The position numbers were made by a program, and so were the translations under genes. The notes beneath the pieces were generated by a model. That model saw only the letters and a program-made list of their open reading frames with translations. It was not told where the DNA came from and did no database searches. 64,000 bases of DNA from NCBI GenBank assembly GCA_921293015.1, contig OV121087.1:11978501-12042500 (forward strand), read 5' to 3'. Below, piece after piece: positions 21,655 to 34,579 of the stretch (positions are counted from its first letter, which is position 1; each line of letters starts with the position of its first letter). Origin of the DNA: Phorcus lineatus (Eukaryota; Mollusca; Gastropoda; Trochida; Trochidae).

Positions 21655-22254
21655 CAATATAGTATTAATTTTGTCGATTTAATCCAAACACAAGTAAAAA
21701 TGTGTGTAAAAATAATATTTAAATGCAGAAATACGTAAATCACAAATGTTATATGAACTACATTCACTTTTTGGAAGATGTCGAAATTGTTGTTCCTAAC
21801 ATACAACATAACCGTCCTTTTTAAATGTAGTGAACACATTATCCCTGTACAAAATGATCTGAAAGTTTATACTGTTAAGAATTTTTATATGAAATGATGA
21901 TTTCATATAGGAATTATCCCACAGTGAAACAAACTTTTGATCAGCAGCTGTATAATCTATTTTTAGATTACCACTTCTTACTCTATTTCCCAGTTACATA
22001 ATGTACAAAGGACTTAATCGTATTAATATCAGACTGATGCTGTAAAATTAAGTAATAAAACTTCACCATACATATGTTTGTTGTTTCTTTTCACAAGATT
22101 CATGTGTGCGAGCGTGTCTAGTAGTCAAAGCTTGACCTTATTATTTACTGTCATTGCACTTGTATAAAAGAATAGTTTAGATTCTATGTCAACAATTAGA
22201 CACTATTCATATTCGTTTCAAATTATTGAATAAACATTTATTGACATTTAAGAA
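21655..22254. other. Unassigned AT-rich sequence
   Basis: No feature was recognised. Confidence 0.5.
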
Positions 22255-22550
22255 TGAAAATGGTGATATCACATTATTACCAAACAAGGGTTTGCTACTA
22301 ACATGGCAATGTCCCCCGCCGTTATGAGATATATACACACAGTGTCGTGGTGACCTTGGAAATGAGGTCAAGGTCACCAATGTCAACTGGCATCTAAGTC
22401 TTCCTCCATTAAACGCATTCGCCAAATATGAACACTCTAGGTGCTGAGCTTCAAGAGTTATCGCGTTAACAAGAATCCGGACGGACGTACGTCCGGACAG
22501 ACGCCGCTGAATTCATAGTTCCCCGTTCCGCGTTGCAGCGGGGGACAATT
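22255..22550. repeat. Dispersed repeat with everted nuclear-receptor-type half-sites, single unit
   Basis: Related to the array at 57304-58228. It contains GGTGACCTTG (22349-22358) and CAAGGTCACC (22369-22378), perfect inverted copies. The shared landmarks are GTCTTCCTCCATT, GAACACTCTAGGTGCT, GAGTTATCGCGTTAACAAG, CCGGACGGACGTACG and GCCGCTGAATTCATAG. TGTCCCCCGC (22310-22319) and its exact complement (22538-22547) lie near the two ends. Confidence 0.75.
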
Positions 22551-22869
22551 ATATATGAATATTCGAAATCTTTATAATGTCACAAATTATGTCTGCGCAA
22601 AATGACATATCGTTATCAAATCTAATCAGAAATGTGTAATGCATATATCCAAGCAGGTTCGAATAAACAAAACGTTGATTACATTCATCATCGCATAAAG
22701 ATTTGAAACTATTCTTCGAAGTTATAGGTGTCAACGTTTAGATTTGAATCATTATAATTTGATTTGCACTGAGACGTGTTATTGAATGTTTCAAAATTAT
22801 CGAGAGCTACCTATTCTTTTAACAATACTGGTATGACGATGTTGAAATGAATTCAGACATCTGTCATTT

Positions 22870-23362
22870 AGAGTATTAAAGAGCCACTCCTTGAGTTGTT
22901 GCGAGTCATATATGCCAAACTTAATCAATGGTGTCATTTGATCACGAAGTATCGACTGTTACCAAAAGCACACATTTGAAAGCTGATTGGGTTTTTTTAC
23001 AGTGACAATATGAAGATAGAACGTCGCAATTATGATCGAAAACCGGACAGTGGCGCGCGTCAAATAGTCAAACGTAATTTTGGAGACATATCTAAAACAT
23101 CCAGGAGGGCAGTTAGTAGTTGATAGCGTTTGTTTGGTTATATAACTTGTACCCATGTATATTGGACGTGATATCTACACCTCTGTGCATTTATGAGGCT
23201 GTTTTTAGATTTTCATGGAAAACCAGTATTTGTCATATATATGTCTTTTGGACATGAAAAGTTAAGATGTTTTGATTTTATATCACCACATATGACATTT
23301 AGGTTTGTATCAAAGGTAAATAATATGTTATGAAAATCACGGAGTGGATCTTTAAGAGTATT
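22870..23362. mobile_element. About 477-bp MITE with 8-bp target-site duplication
   Basis: Element 22878-23354 begins AAAGAGCCACTCC and ends GGAGTGGATCTTT, imperfect inverted ends. AGAGTATT flanks it on both sides (22870-22877 and 23355-23362). An 8-bp duplication is typical of hAT-type insertion, but the ends do not match a hAT consensus I know. A second copy is at 41853-42258. It has no coding capacity. Confidence 0.8.
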
Positions 23363-24160
23363 TCGATTTCAAAGAGTCGAACTAGTATGAACTATTACGA
23401 ATGAAGTTTAGGTTTAAGCAATAAAAGCTTACTAGACGATTCCACTGCGTTTTATGCCAAAATTGTAAATGGCCAAAATGCCCCCTAATGAATGGGCAAT
23501 TGTATTACGCAGTCAAATTCATCTTCTCGGTGTTTTTTAAACTTCTAGACTATAGTGTTGCCTTTACATTGACAAATAATATGATCACTTATATTTTGAA
23601 AATAGCAGTAGATACGCGTCACGCCTTTTGCAAACTTTTCTCATCCTTCCAGTCTACTAACTGAAAATAGTTTTTCTTTTTAGTCTTCTAGGGAAACGAA
23701 CAGCAGAAATTGTGATAAATGTTACCGTTTCATCATTAAGATTTAAGTGATGTTTTTCCAGATTATTGATTGACAAGGTGAAAACATAACAATAGACAAA
23801 ACATTTTGCAGCTGTTAAAGTCTATTTCATCAGAAAAAAACTCGACTTATAATCTGGGGTAACCAAGAAACATGCTCAAAACTTTTTGTTAAGGTACTTC
23901 TTTGTTTATCGAATATATACAGAATGATTATGCTTTAAAGTCATAAAATATTTGCATGTTTCTACATGTATTTCAACAACGTTCAATCGTGGCAAAGAAG
24001 AAACCAAACGATATGATATGATATTCCCTACTTCTTATAACTGACTTTGACCTTATGTGGAATTTGTTATAGTGTTTAGAAGAAGCACAAAATCACTTGG
24101 AGGAAGACAACTACCGCCAGTTCATCTGAGTTCCACGAACATATAAAGCGATAAGTAGTA
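23363..24160. other. Unassigned sequence
   Basis: No gene or repeat was recognised. Confidence 0.5.
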
Positions 24161-24164
24161 ATCA

Positions 24165-27100
24165 GTATGGAGAGATGTCTTTGAGCCAAGGAACATGATC
24201 CCTTGATACCAGATATTCTTTGATGACAGGTCACGTTGACCTCTTACCTGTGATTCCGAATCACCTGGTATAATGCAAGACTGCTGATATGGTGTTACCT
24301 ATTTATGAGTGTGTGATACTATAATGAGGAAATACATGACGTCTATGTCATATTGTTTTGCCGGTTTGTGTCAACATATCAATGATTTATGAGTGAACCT
24401 TTTCACTTTGGAAATCCGTATTTATCTATCGGACCAAATAATCTAGTTGGATTGTAGGAAGGTTGATTTATGAACCAATTTTATATTGATATGTTCCGCC
24501 AAGTCATAATTGTAGCACTCTTGCACCTTTGATTTGTACGAGTTCAATGTATCCACCAATTTAGATAACAAGTTCCTCATTGACAATTTGAAAGTAATTA
24601 AATCGTGAATACATCTGATAAATGTAACAATCTGTTTTAAATTCAACCTCTACTTCGAATAAACATGCCTACACTTTATGAGAGAAACGAAATCTTGAAT
24701 AATTTGTAAATTATGCATACGTTTAGGCACATGCTTCTTAAGTATCAATTTGGGTGAATCCCTGAGACGTGGGTGTAAGCTGATTTGATCAGAAATATTT
24801 CTGTCTTTCGCCTTAGCTTAAGCAAGAGTAAGAAAATGTAAGAATCACCAGAAGTTTCTTATTTCCCCGTTTTCCTAATATGGCGTAGGAAACATACGCG
24901 TTTCATGTTGTACATTTTCAGTTCAGCACAAAAGTACGCAGTACAACCGATGCTGTGTATGCGTGTATCAATCAAAGGGGGGTAACTCTAACTCTGAATT
25001 GCTTTTATTGATAGCTCTGAAGATTGCTTCAAATCCAATTTATCCTTAAAAGTCAACTTAAGACGTCTTTTTTTATAAATGAACATTTTGTATATGTATT
25101 ATACTTACTAAACACCTTTAAATATTCTTTGATATCGTACTTTTCGCGTCTGAAACATATCGTTGTTCAAAGAGAAGCAAGAGTTAGTGAGTATTATCTT
25201 TATGTGTATATTATCTAACGATTCACATTTAGTGAATGAGCTTTTGTTAAGAACCGCCTAGGTAATATTTCACTCACGACAGACATTTGGATGCATTGAT
25301 TTCATATAGACGGAAGCAACACTTTACATTATTGACTTTTCTCTGATTTGAATGTATGACCCGGAACATAATCTTAATCACAATAATAATACAACAATAA
25401 TAATGACAATTTGAAATGAGCATATAGCATAAACTAGCAACTTTGTAAGTTCCTATCATTTATTCATCCAAGGGTAGTCCTTATCTGACAGATGACTTTT
25501 TACACAGACAATCAATTAAGCTAATCTTTTTAAAGTAGTTTCATTAGTTTTTCTATAGATATCAAGCCTATGTTTGTTTGTATATTAAAGATTCGAAGAT
25601 TTGGACACTTATGCTAGTATGTAAAGACGAAAATTCCACAACCTTAGTACTAGACTCAGGTGTATATAGATGAAATAATGTTATACTAGAATTAGTAAAC
25701 ATAATCACATTCACATTCGCTAAAAAAACGCTTTCTGTCTTGGCTTTTTAAGGTCTGATTTGTAATTTCAGTTCAACTGACGACTTGCATGTTTAGTAAG
25801 TATCATTGACATTCAAAGTGTATCCTGATGATTGATTGACACATCATTCCTTGCACATTGCGTCAGTTGTTGGGTGCTAGCACAAGATACATTTTATGTA
25901 TAACTGAGCATATGCACCTTTTCGATTTTTTAACACTTTCCTTCCGAATTTTCTAAGCGCAAAATCTTGATTTAAACTATGAATCTTTGTATAACTGAGC
26001 TTAGTATTTGAGATAACTGACGTTGAACTAAATGAGCGGTGCAAGACTCTGGGTTTCGACCCCCTGTTTAAACAATGCGAAGGTCATTCCTAACGATTTT
26101 CTTGGAAGAGTCTTGTTAATGTTGAAAAACAAGTTTGAAGTCAAATAAGAACTCGTTTTGTTGGCACAAACCAAGTATTTTGAATTTCGTAGAGTACAAT
26201 CTTGAGATATAGATAATCACCGTACATGTTGTGTCACAAACAGGTTGCAATTCGCAAATATTCATTTTTAGCGATGCAATGCATGACTGGAGTTTATGTA
26301 AGCGTGACGCGTTTCTACTTCATCTGAGTAAGAGAGATCCTTACCTTTCAGAATTAATATAAATCAGCATAGTTTTATATAATGTTTCCATAGGATAAAA
26401 TTATAGCAAAAACTAAAACTTACAATTCTATTCTTGTACTACTCATCACCATTTAACTTGAAATGGATTTTTCTTAACACACGTTTAGGTCGCTGCTGTT
26501 AACTTGATACAGTATATAGAGTAATATTGTCAATATTGTTCAAATGGGCTTCCTTAAAAATTGAATCTACATTAATATAGACCGTATGTTTTTGCTCGAG
26601 AAATGATGTATTGTACCCCTTGCTATTCAAACATAACGTTTTAACACCCTTTGTACAGATTCTCACATATGCAGGGAATAACAAAACTGTAATCTTTCAA
26701 TAATGAGATCTATGAATAGTTTCGGTTTCAAATTGCTCAAAGTTGTTACAGTTAAATGAGGAATGGTTGTCCAAGCTGTCAGCAATTTACCTTTGAATCG
26801 AGATTTGTTCATAAAATAACTAAAACACTACCTCATTACCTCACAAAGTTGTGGGGACTTCAAAGGACAAGGCAGATCTGGGAATAGTTGCAGAGTTGCT
26901 AAGATTTAGAAATTTCGTCCTCAAGTGATTAATGTTAAGAGTTTTTCAACAACGCGGCATGAAATCTCAGGGATTCTTTATTAAAACGCCAAAACTGACA
27001 CATTGTTAATTAAATTTAGACATTATTGCACCTCATTCTTTTTATCAAGTGTTAGGAAATGGTGTTAATGAAATACATATCTTCATAAAATACTCTTAAA

Positions 27101-28130
27101 GAAAGAAGCCCAACGGTCAGTTTCTAATTAGTTTTCAACGTAATTTATAACCGTTGTATTGTTACTTTAGCTGTACTATTGTTGCTAATGAAGTACCATA
27201 ACTTGAATCAAGTCACAAGATACTAGTAAGCAATGTAATTGTTATGAGGCTGCAGTTGACAATTTCGGCAAAGTAGTCCCCCTGCTTTGATTAAAATTGT
27301 TTATATGGTCGGAGACAATTTGATTATGATTTTCTACATGAGATAACATACTTACGCCAGTTTCCACGTGTTGAGAACGATACTGATTCAGTGCTATTAT
27401 TTTGATTTTATCTCAGAAAGCACGGTGGTTTCAAAGGCATTTGTTGCTTGTGTTCCTGAAACGATTTCTTGCCCAGTGCACTGGAATGTTCCGAGTTCAA
27501 ATCCTCAACACATTTTGTTAAAGGTTGGTATCGTCTCTTTCATCCTTGAGTGACTTTATGGTAGCTATTAAATCCAATAACCAAAATCTTAACTATTCCG
27601 AAATTACCTTTAACTTTTAGTGTATATTAGCCTCATAAATAGTCTGAATTGTTCAACAATTACGGCCCTAATTATTTGGTTGTCTCCCAACGATACCAAT
27701 ATGCATACATATTTAACAACATATATTATATCTAGTAAGCAGATGGTAGGGAGCTTTGTATTGAATTTTCAATATTCAATCTATTGATTACATCTAAGAC
27801 ATTGAAAATAGACGCACGTTTCGTGCTAACACGGAAATAGGTACGGGTAAAGGGAACATAGATAGTCTCAATAAATAAGACATAAAAAGCCTTTAGTCGG
27901 TTTGGACGATCGTTTGTTTGTCAAATGGAAATGGGTTCCCCACGATGTCACGCAGATATCACACCTCGGGTCTATTATTCACTTCATTTTAGCGACCCCA
28001 ATGTAATTAACGGAAGAAAGAAAACAATTTAAACCCTGCTCTACGGTATGCAATGACAAGCGTTATTCTTAAAGGATGTTATTTTCATTTTGTAAAGTAT
28101 AAATAGAAATTGTATATTTCGACTTTTACC
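24165..28130 (+). repeat. Left arm of inverted duplication 2 (copy A of a three-copy duplicon)
   Basis: Reverse-complement matches by eye: 24165-24390 with 36680-36900; 26728-26900 with 34580-34760; 27880-28080 with 32740-32950. Direct matches to copy C: 26728-27000 with 52385-52630; 27920-28110 with 53220-53450. Well-kept strings include GACGATCGTTTGTTTGTCAAA, ATGRGTTCCCC and ACCTCATTACC. Stretches between blocks do not align. The sequence looks non-coding, with a short AAT-type microsatellite near 25378-25402. Confidence 0.65.
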
Positions 28131-28261
28131 AAACAAATGATTATCATTAGTTAAAGTTTAATGTGAATAAACATTATTCAATAGCACACGCACAAGAAGA
28201 CGCATATGTGAAAAGTTAATATTAATTAACCAATGGTCATGCCTACAGGAAAACACATTTT

Positions 28262-28500
28262 TGTGTCGAGATGTTTGTATAAATGTTCTTTTCAGACCGT
28301 TTCTTAAATAGGCCAACTCGTTTCTAATAAGCATAGACAGTTATAAATGTCAATTCATTGCGTGTCCTGTCTCGAGAATTGCCTATTCAGTTAACTGCTT
28401 TATTGAAGAAGCTCCTTGGAAGAGTGATTAGTGAAACTATTGTGAGAGAAAGATGCAAAAAGCCTAAAACGTCATCACAAAGGTATTAAATAACCTTCCT
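28262..28500 (+). repeat. Conserved non-coding block, copy A
   Basis: CATTGCGTGTCCTGTC followed by a GAGAAT and CAGTTAACTG pattern recurs at 51600-51800 and 53475-53640. All three copies are in the same orientation. No ORF is shared between them. Confidence 0.6.
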
Positions 28501-29257
28501 CATAGGAAAGAAAGTCTAAAAAGTTGAAAATTAATAGCCCTCACCACATGTTTATTGTTTTTTTACGTAACAGGACTTTTTATTAATCAATTCAAATTCA
28601 CGAAAAATCATGTCCGTTTTTAGCCTAAATATTATTTTGTACTTCTGCTAATTAAATACCATAGGTAAAAAAAGGTAGGTTAATGTTATTAGAACATAGA
28701 TGATTAAAATAAAGTATGTATTTTTAAAGATTATGTTGCCCATCACTGATCCACTGATATGAGAATTCCTGTCATGAATCAACTGATAACATTAAAAGCA
28801 ATATTTTTTTAAGGTCAGTTATAAACATATACCATTAATCACGCCCAAAAGATATTGGTCATGAAATTGATCAAAGCTAACCACGCCTTATTAATATTTT
28901 TCTCTAATGATAGCTACGTAGTTGAACTTGAACAACATTTCTTTGCATGTAAATAGACGGAGTTAAAAGTGATCTTTCTGTTTGTGTTAAGCTAACACTC
29001 AATGACAATGAGAAAATATACACATCACAAACTTGCTTCATGAATTATTACTTCTCTAAAAGAAGGACTATTGCTGATGCTATAAATTTTATCAGAAATA
29101 GAAAAAACGGAAATATTGCTTTATCTTCCGTTGTGTCACTAAATAAACCTGAACCTTCAGATTCATTAACATTTCGAATTAGAGAAACTTGAAATAAATT
29201 CAGTTGACTTCAAACAAAGTTATGTTTCTGAGTCAATGTGTTTTCCTTTATTTCAAG
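28501..29257. other. Unassigned AT-rich sequence
   Basis: No feature was recognised, apart from the pyrimidine-rich tract ending TTTATTTCAAG at 29257. Confidence 0.45.
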
Positions 29258-29549
29258 AACAGCATCATCTGAAAACATCATTAAAATAAAGTTTGACATA
29301 ATAAGAGTAAAATTGAGCTTCTCTGTGGATTATTCAAAGCACGAGGAGTGTAAGTTAAGGCCAGATAAGCACACGGTATTTCAGGCAAGACAGCCTTTAG
29401 GTAACAATAACAAACACGCCATTGCTATTGCCATTTCATGCTGTCTAGCCTTTGAAGGTTATCATGGCTGTAATGGACGAGCTTGCCTATTTAGAGTAAC
29501 ACAAGATATAAAAAGGGTAGTCAATGCGATGATGAACAGCCAATCAGTG
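29258..29549 (+). CDS. Candidate internal exon of an unidentified gene
   Basis: A good acceptor (TTTTCCTTTATTTCAAG) and a strong donor (CAGTG then GTAAGT) bracket 292 bases that are open throughout. The translation includes FSVDYSKHEECKLRPDKH, LGNNNKHAIAIAISCCLAFE and GRACLFRVTQDIKR. A second copy at 56410-56690 keeps the same wording (DYSKHEEGKVRPNKH, NGRACLFKVTQDIKR) but has an in-frame stop, a frameshift and a destroyed donor. Similar wording in both copies fits a decayed coding exon. I do not recognise the family, and no neighbouring exons were found. It could instead be part of an unknown transposable element. Confidence 0.35.
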
Positions 29550-30332
29550 GTAAGTGACTGCTTTATTATGGTGCTTTTCTCAACAGAGATAACCAATCAT
29601 AGTCAAATTCACCTTCGTTATACTGACAAAGCCTCAAAGTAATCATTCAACTCTTAAATATTTTATAGGTATAACAATTGCATTTGAAGATGCTGTTTTG
29701 CGAAAATATTATTTTTTTTGCCTTTTTTAAAACAAAACATAAAACAAATATGCACGAGATCGCACTGTCATGTTTATTGAAAACTTTTAGGTAAGTGTTA
29801 AATTTTTCAAGCACTTAAAAAAGCATATAACCTCATGTTACTTCTAAATTTTAAAATGTTTCACAATCTTTTCAATCCTGACTTGATTCTGTGTCACATT
29901 TAAAGCAGAATTTTTTTTATCAAAACAAATTACTATCAACCCCTTGGTCAAAGTGATGTTCATTAACGTGATCTATTTGATAAGAAATTATTGATTATAA
30001 AGAAATAGTTATTATGTATAATCTCGCATCATGGAATATTTATGTAATACTAGTTCAAACTACGAAACTGTATCACTCGTTTATTTGTTTGTGTTTGGTA
30101 ATGATTGTCAACTATAATTTCTTTTTTTTAGAAAAATGAAAGATAAAAACTATGATTTATTTTCACTATTTCTTATGTCATTTTCTACACTTTATTCCTG
30201 TTTGCATGTGCAAGAAATTTTGAATTAAAAAGCGCTAGCATAATAGAAAAAGCAAAATATGTAAATCACAAAAGACACTGACGATCACTTTTGATCAACG
30301 GTCGTTGTTATTGAAATTTTTTCTTTTTCAGA
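29550..30332. other. Unassigned AT-rich sequence
   Basis: Nothing was recognised. Runs of T and A are frequent. Confidence 0.5.
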
Positions 30333-30492
30333 TTTGATTTTCGACTCAAATTTGGTCTGGCTTCTACCCGTCGACATGTCCAGCGTGGCTGACCCTACCA
30401 GGAGCATGTAGGCTCCGGCTGGCATAGCTTTCGATGTAGTTTAAGCACGCTAACCACCACACCACGAGAAGATATTATCAAGTGGTGGCGAT
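30333..30492 (-). mobile_element. SINE family B, head half
   Basis: The minus strand reads CGTGGTGTGGTGGTTAGCGTG, then AGCTATGCCAGCCGGAGCC, GCTCCTGGTAGGG and GTCGACGGGTAGAAGCCAGA. The first string resembles a polymerase III box A. The AT-rich tail half found in other copies is missing. Confidence 0.75.
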
Positions 30493-32271
30493 CCAAAGAG
30501 ATTATTATTGAAACAATTTAAGAAAACATTTAAATTGTGCTATTGTAATTTCTTTCCCCGCAATGCCCTTTTCAATATAAATTATTACTATTGGTCAATG
30601 TTATATTTACAGCCTAAAATGTAGAGGAAATTCCTATTACCATATGTATTATCAGCAGAAAATATGAAGATGTCGTCTTAGATTTATAATCTTTGTAAGC
30701 AGGAAAAGAAAATAATGGCCAAATACAAAATGCATCTTAAATTCAATTCGAGGGATTTCCTGTTACGCGTTTTGTTATTTTGAAAACAATGTATTTAGAA
30801 GATCTACAAATCAACCACTAATTGAAATAAATTAAGACAGAAGTAATGTACATAAATGATAGTTTCATACATGCATATAGAAAATACATGTTTGACAAAG
30901 GAGGTGAGGGGATGTTATTTATTAGTTTGTCTTTACTAAATAAACATTAGACTTATAATTATTTGAGCATTGATATCTGTAATTATATGTGATGTAATAT
31001 TACATTTGCAAATGCATGAAATTTCACTTCTATATTGAAGTCCATTTGTTACATCCTAGTCTTGCAGTTTTCTTTAAAGATATTTTGACACAGACAATTT
31101 CATTTGATGAATCTTTATTGTTGTCTCAAACTAGCCTTTATTTTTCTTCACATCAAGCACGTTGAATGTTATATGTTAAAAGAGCATACGTCAATAAAGA
31201 ACATGTGGTTAATTTGCGTGTGTGAAACAGATATTGTCTTTATGTTGACAGCTTACAACAACATCAAAAGCTGGGTTTTAATAATGACATTTTTGTTCTA
31301 TTAATATCAGATCTCCTGCTGTGTTCTAATAGCATCGTTGCTTTATTGTTCGTCTCTGTTGACGCAGATTTAACTTATTTTTTGCATTAACAAACTGGTA
31401 ACAAACCGAAATAAAGACGAAAACCATTTGAAAAGTTTAATAACTTTTATTTCATTAAAATGAGACATAAAAGCTACTTTGATTTGAATCTTGAAATATG
31501 TACGATGATGGTTGAAACAATTTTAAAAAAATCTTATCACCAACTTTCTGTGATCTATTTAATTCAGAATGTAATTTTGTCATAAAAATAACTTGTGTTC
31601 AAAGAAACCATTTCCATTGACAGATCAAACGATCAGCAAAACACCTTAAGCGACAATCCTCTTTTTTTAACATCATTTAAATCAACTGATAACATCACGG
31701 TCAAATGGCGCAATGTCGTCGGATGTTGAATTACATCATGACAAAAAGATCGATGACTTTTCACTCAGTTTATTTTCATGCAACAAGGTTGCAGGTGTCT
31801 ACTTCAAAGTCTTCTTTAGAGACAAAAAAATAAATCATCAAACAAATAATATGATCAATCATGTTTTGACATGGTTTAGTGTACCATGACGTCTTTCAAC
31901 AATATTCCAATTGTTCTTAGCAATACATATATCATATCATTTCCCATGTCAGTGGGACCTGGAAAAGGCTTTTTAAAGGCACCATAATCCTTCAAAGCGA
32001 TATTATTTATTATTATTCTTCGCCGCCAACTTATTTTATCTTATCCATGAATATTTACTTGGTAAAATAAGTACAAATTAGTATACAGGAATGCAGCATA
32101 CAGCATTACATACTTTTTATCTAAATGACTTGAAATTGTTCAAATCAAATAAATTAAATAATTTGAAGTTCCACTTTTACTCAAAGATATTAAACATTTT
32201 ATGAAAGTTGCAGATTTTTAAAAATATGTCATTAATTTGATGTGATACCTTAATAACATATCAAACCTTCA
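30493..32271. other. Unassigned AT-rich sequence
   Basis: No gene or recognised repeat was seen. Confidence 0.5.
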
Positions 32272-32559
32272 GGTGGTTTTAAAATTAACGCCGCTTCAAG
32301 AGTATTTCACTAAGATCACGGCTGGCAGTATTATTCAGAGAGAATGCCCGCAACACTATTGTGGCTTTACATTGCAGTGAAACCTGCAAGCCTCGATTTG
32401 AACTGCGCTGAAATTCAGTGTTGCATTGCTCCTAAACCTTACTGCAAGTAGAACGTTTCTCTTTAGCATACAAACTTGCCAAGCCCCTGGCGGGATTCGA
32501 AGTCCAGCCTTCTTGATTCAAAGCCGAACGATCTGCCCACTGCACTATACATACCCCTC
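32272..32559 (-). mobile_element. SINE family A, old diverged copy
   Basis: It aligns along most of SINE A, from AACGCCGCTTCAAGAG to CCGAACGATCTGCCC, with many substitutions and a missing middle part. Box B survives as CGGGATTCGAAGTCC on the plus strand. Confidence 0.8.
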
Positions 32560-33374
32560 TCCTGTAGGGATAGACATTAATGGTACATTTATATAAATAT
32601 TGTAGACATGTTGATATCCACACATTCACGCGCATGTTGTTTTTCCCTTTAATTTAGAATTCAATTCAAAAGTTCGATGTTTTGTTAAAGGTATATTCTT
32701 TATCAATACTTTGCGAAATGAAAACAAACATACAATGTATCGTCCCTTAGGATTACAATAGCCATAGAAAACCGACGAGCAGGGTTTAAACTATTTTCTT
32801 TCTTCCCATAATGACATGCGGGTTGCTGAAGTGACGTTTATAATTGACCTCACGTGTGCTTTCTGCGTGATGTCGTGTTTTTGTCGCAATATCGTGGGGA
32901 ACTCATTTCCTTTTGACAAACAAACGATCGTCCACACCGACTTAAGGCCTTTTTATGTCCATTTGATGAAGCCTATTTATGTGAGCTTTAACTAATGATC
33001 TATAAGCTGGAAAAGAGCATCCATGATTAATACCCTTTATTATTCAGTACTCAATACATAAGTCCACTACCATTACTTGGTGTAATATTTAAAAAATCAG
33101 TTGTAATTTCGGAACCTTTCTCTAAGTAAAATAGATATATTGAATTTCGTTTATCAGGAGATATTATTTCTCTCAAAGGTAATGGAAAACAATACCAACA
33201 TGCTTTACCCCAAAATGCCATTCTGAGATGAACAGTCATGAGAAATTGTAATTAATCAGTATTGTGTTATGCACGTTCAAAATGGCACAAAATTGTATTT
33301 CATGTAAATCAAAAACGCGAAAATCTTAAACAGCATCCCATTATATATACATAATATTCTATGCCATAAATGTC

Positions 33375-33660
33375 TCAACAGAAGGGAAAACGAGCCTTGG
33401 CATGAACCAGCTTGGTTAAACCTAAAAACACGTCATCCATGCCGAAGTTACATGGTTGACCACACGTTAAGGGCGGGATAATCGAAAGGCCTGCTTGAGA
33501 CAGACGCTTACGGGTTTTTGACAATGACGCCATTGATAGATTGGTAAACGGCCACTGCACCAGCCGAAGACCACTGTCCAGAAGATGCTGTCTGCTTGAA
33601 TTTTGGTTCATGCTGTGCTGGTGACAGAAAAACATTGTGAAAGATTGCTCTTTTCAGATG
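33375..33660 (-). pseudogene. Degraded glycosyltransferase-like (GT31/C1GALT-Fringe type) fragment
   Basis: The minus strand holds two overlapping frames. One reads HEPKFKQTASSGQWSSAGA, recalling the KFKPY...QGYMSGGAG region of C1GALT-type enzymes. The other reads ASLSKTRKRLSQAGL and CGQPCNFGMDDVFLGLTK, recalling the following ALSKEAL and the acidic DDVFLG motif. In this family, type II Golgi enzymes transfer galactose or GlcNAc. The two halves are in different frames, so the fragment is frameshifted, and it is only about 85 codons long, without the N-terminal anchor or DxD motif. The identification rests on motif memory alone. Confidence 0.35.
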
Positions 33661-33662
33661 CA

Positions 33663-33786
33663 AATGTTTCAACGCAATGCATAGCCACAACGGTATTGCT
33701 GTCTTTCTCCCTGCAATAATACTATCAGCCGCAAAATAAGTGAAAAACTCTTGAAAGGGGCGTTGAACCTCAATTAACATCACCTC
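33663..33786 (+). mobile_element. SINE family A, 3' fragment
   Basis: It runs from GTTTCAACGCAATGCATAGCC through TTTCTCCCTGCAATAATAC to the tail GGCGTTGAACCTCAATTAAC. The head is missing. Confidence 0.85.
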
Positions 33787-34579
33787 CTATGTATGGTTTC
33801 CTTTGCCCCCGATTCTTGTGTACGTACAACGTTTGTTTGAATTTGATTTCTGGACATATCATTAGCGTTTCCTTTTATAACTTTCACTACGAAATATTTA
33901 TCGTGATATATTTGGCAATACTTAGCATTTGCTGTATATGTGATGAATTTCACACTTCTAAAATAATGGCTGCCGGTGTCTTCATGTGCAAAACTATTAC
34001 ATTGAGTCAGATATATCCACCGCCAAGTGGGAAGTTGTTAAAACATGTTGAACAATTTTCATCTCGTTGTAATCGTAAATAAATAAATAAAACAGACACT
34101 TTGTCAGGAATACTTGATACAACAGATGCTTGTTATACATCACTGTTTCACTGTGCACTAGTATCTTAATGTAACTTAAAGTATTATATTTTCATGTCAA
34201 AACGTTCGGTTAAAGACTTTTCAATGTGACTGGCATGCACGAAATAGACTAATATTATGTCGATGATAAAACGTACTTCCGCTTGGATTACGGTTTTTAA
34301 ATGATATAAAAATTATTATTCGTCAGATATATAGTATTTTGTATTTTGGTGTCTTGCACTTAGGGGAGATCACGATAAAAAAAACAATATCTAGATACAG
34401 CACGTACGTAAGGCTCATATTTTTATACAACCATTTTCGAACTCTTATATAAAGTCATTTTAAGAGTGTGTCAGTATTGGAGCTGAAGTGACGAATAGCT
34501 GAGATTTTTTGATGATATGCTGACAAATCTTTAAAGTTGGAACAATTTAGATTGAAGTTTTCATACTTAAAAACTCTCT
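33787..34579. other. Unassigned sequence inside duplicon B
   Basis: No gene was recognised. The 97-codon open frame at 33789-34082 shows no motif. Confidence 0.4.

Noticed and set aside
22310-22547. TGTCCCCCGC/GCGGGGGACA as true transposon termini
   Set aside because: Similarity to the 57.3-58.2 kb array continues outside the left copy of the motif, so these are internal landmarks, not the ends.
27470-27525. Polymerase III box B-like GAGTTCAAATCC
   Set aside because: No matching box A at the right distance and no relation to either SINE family.
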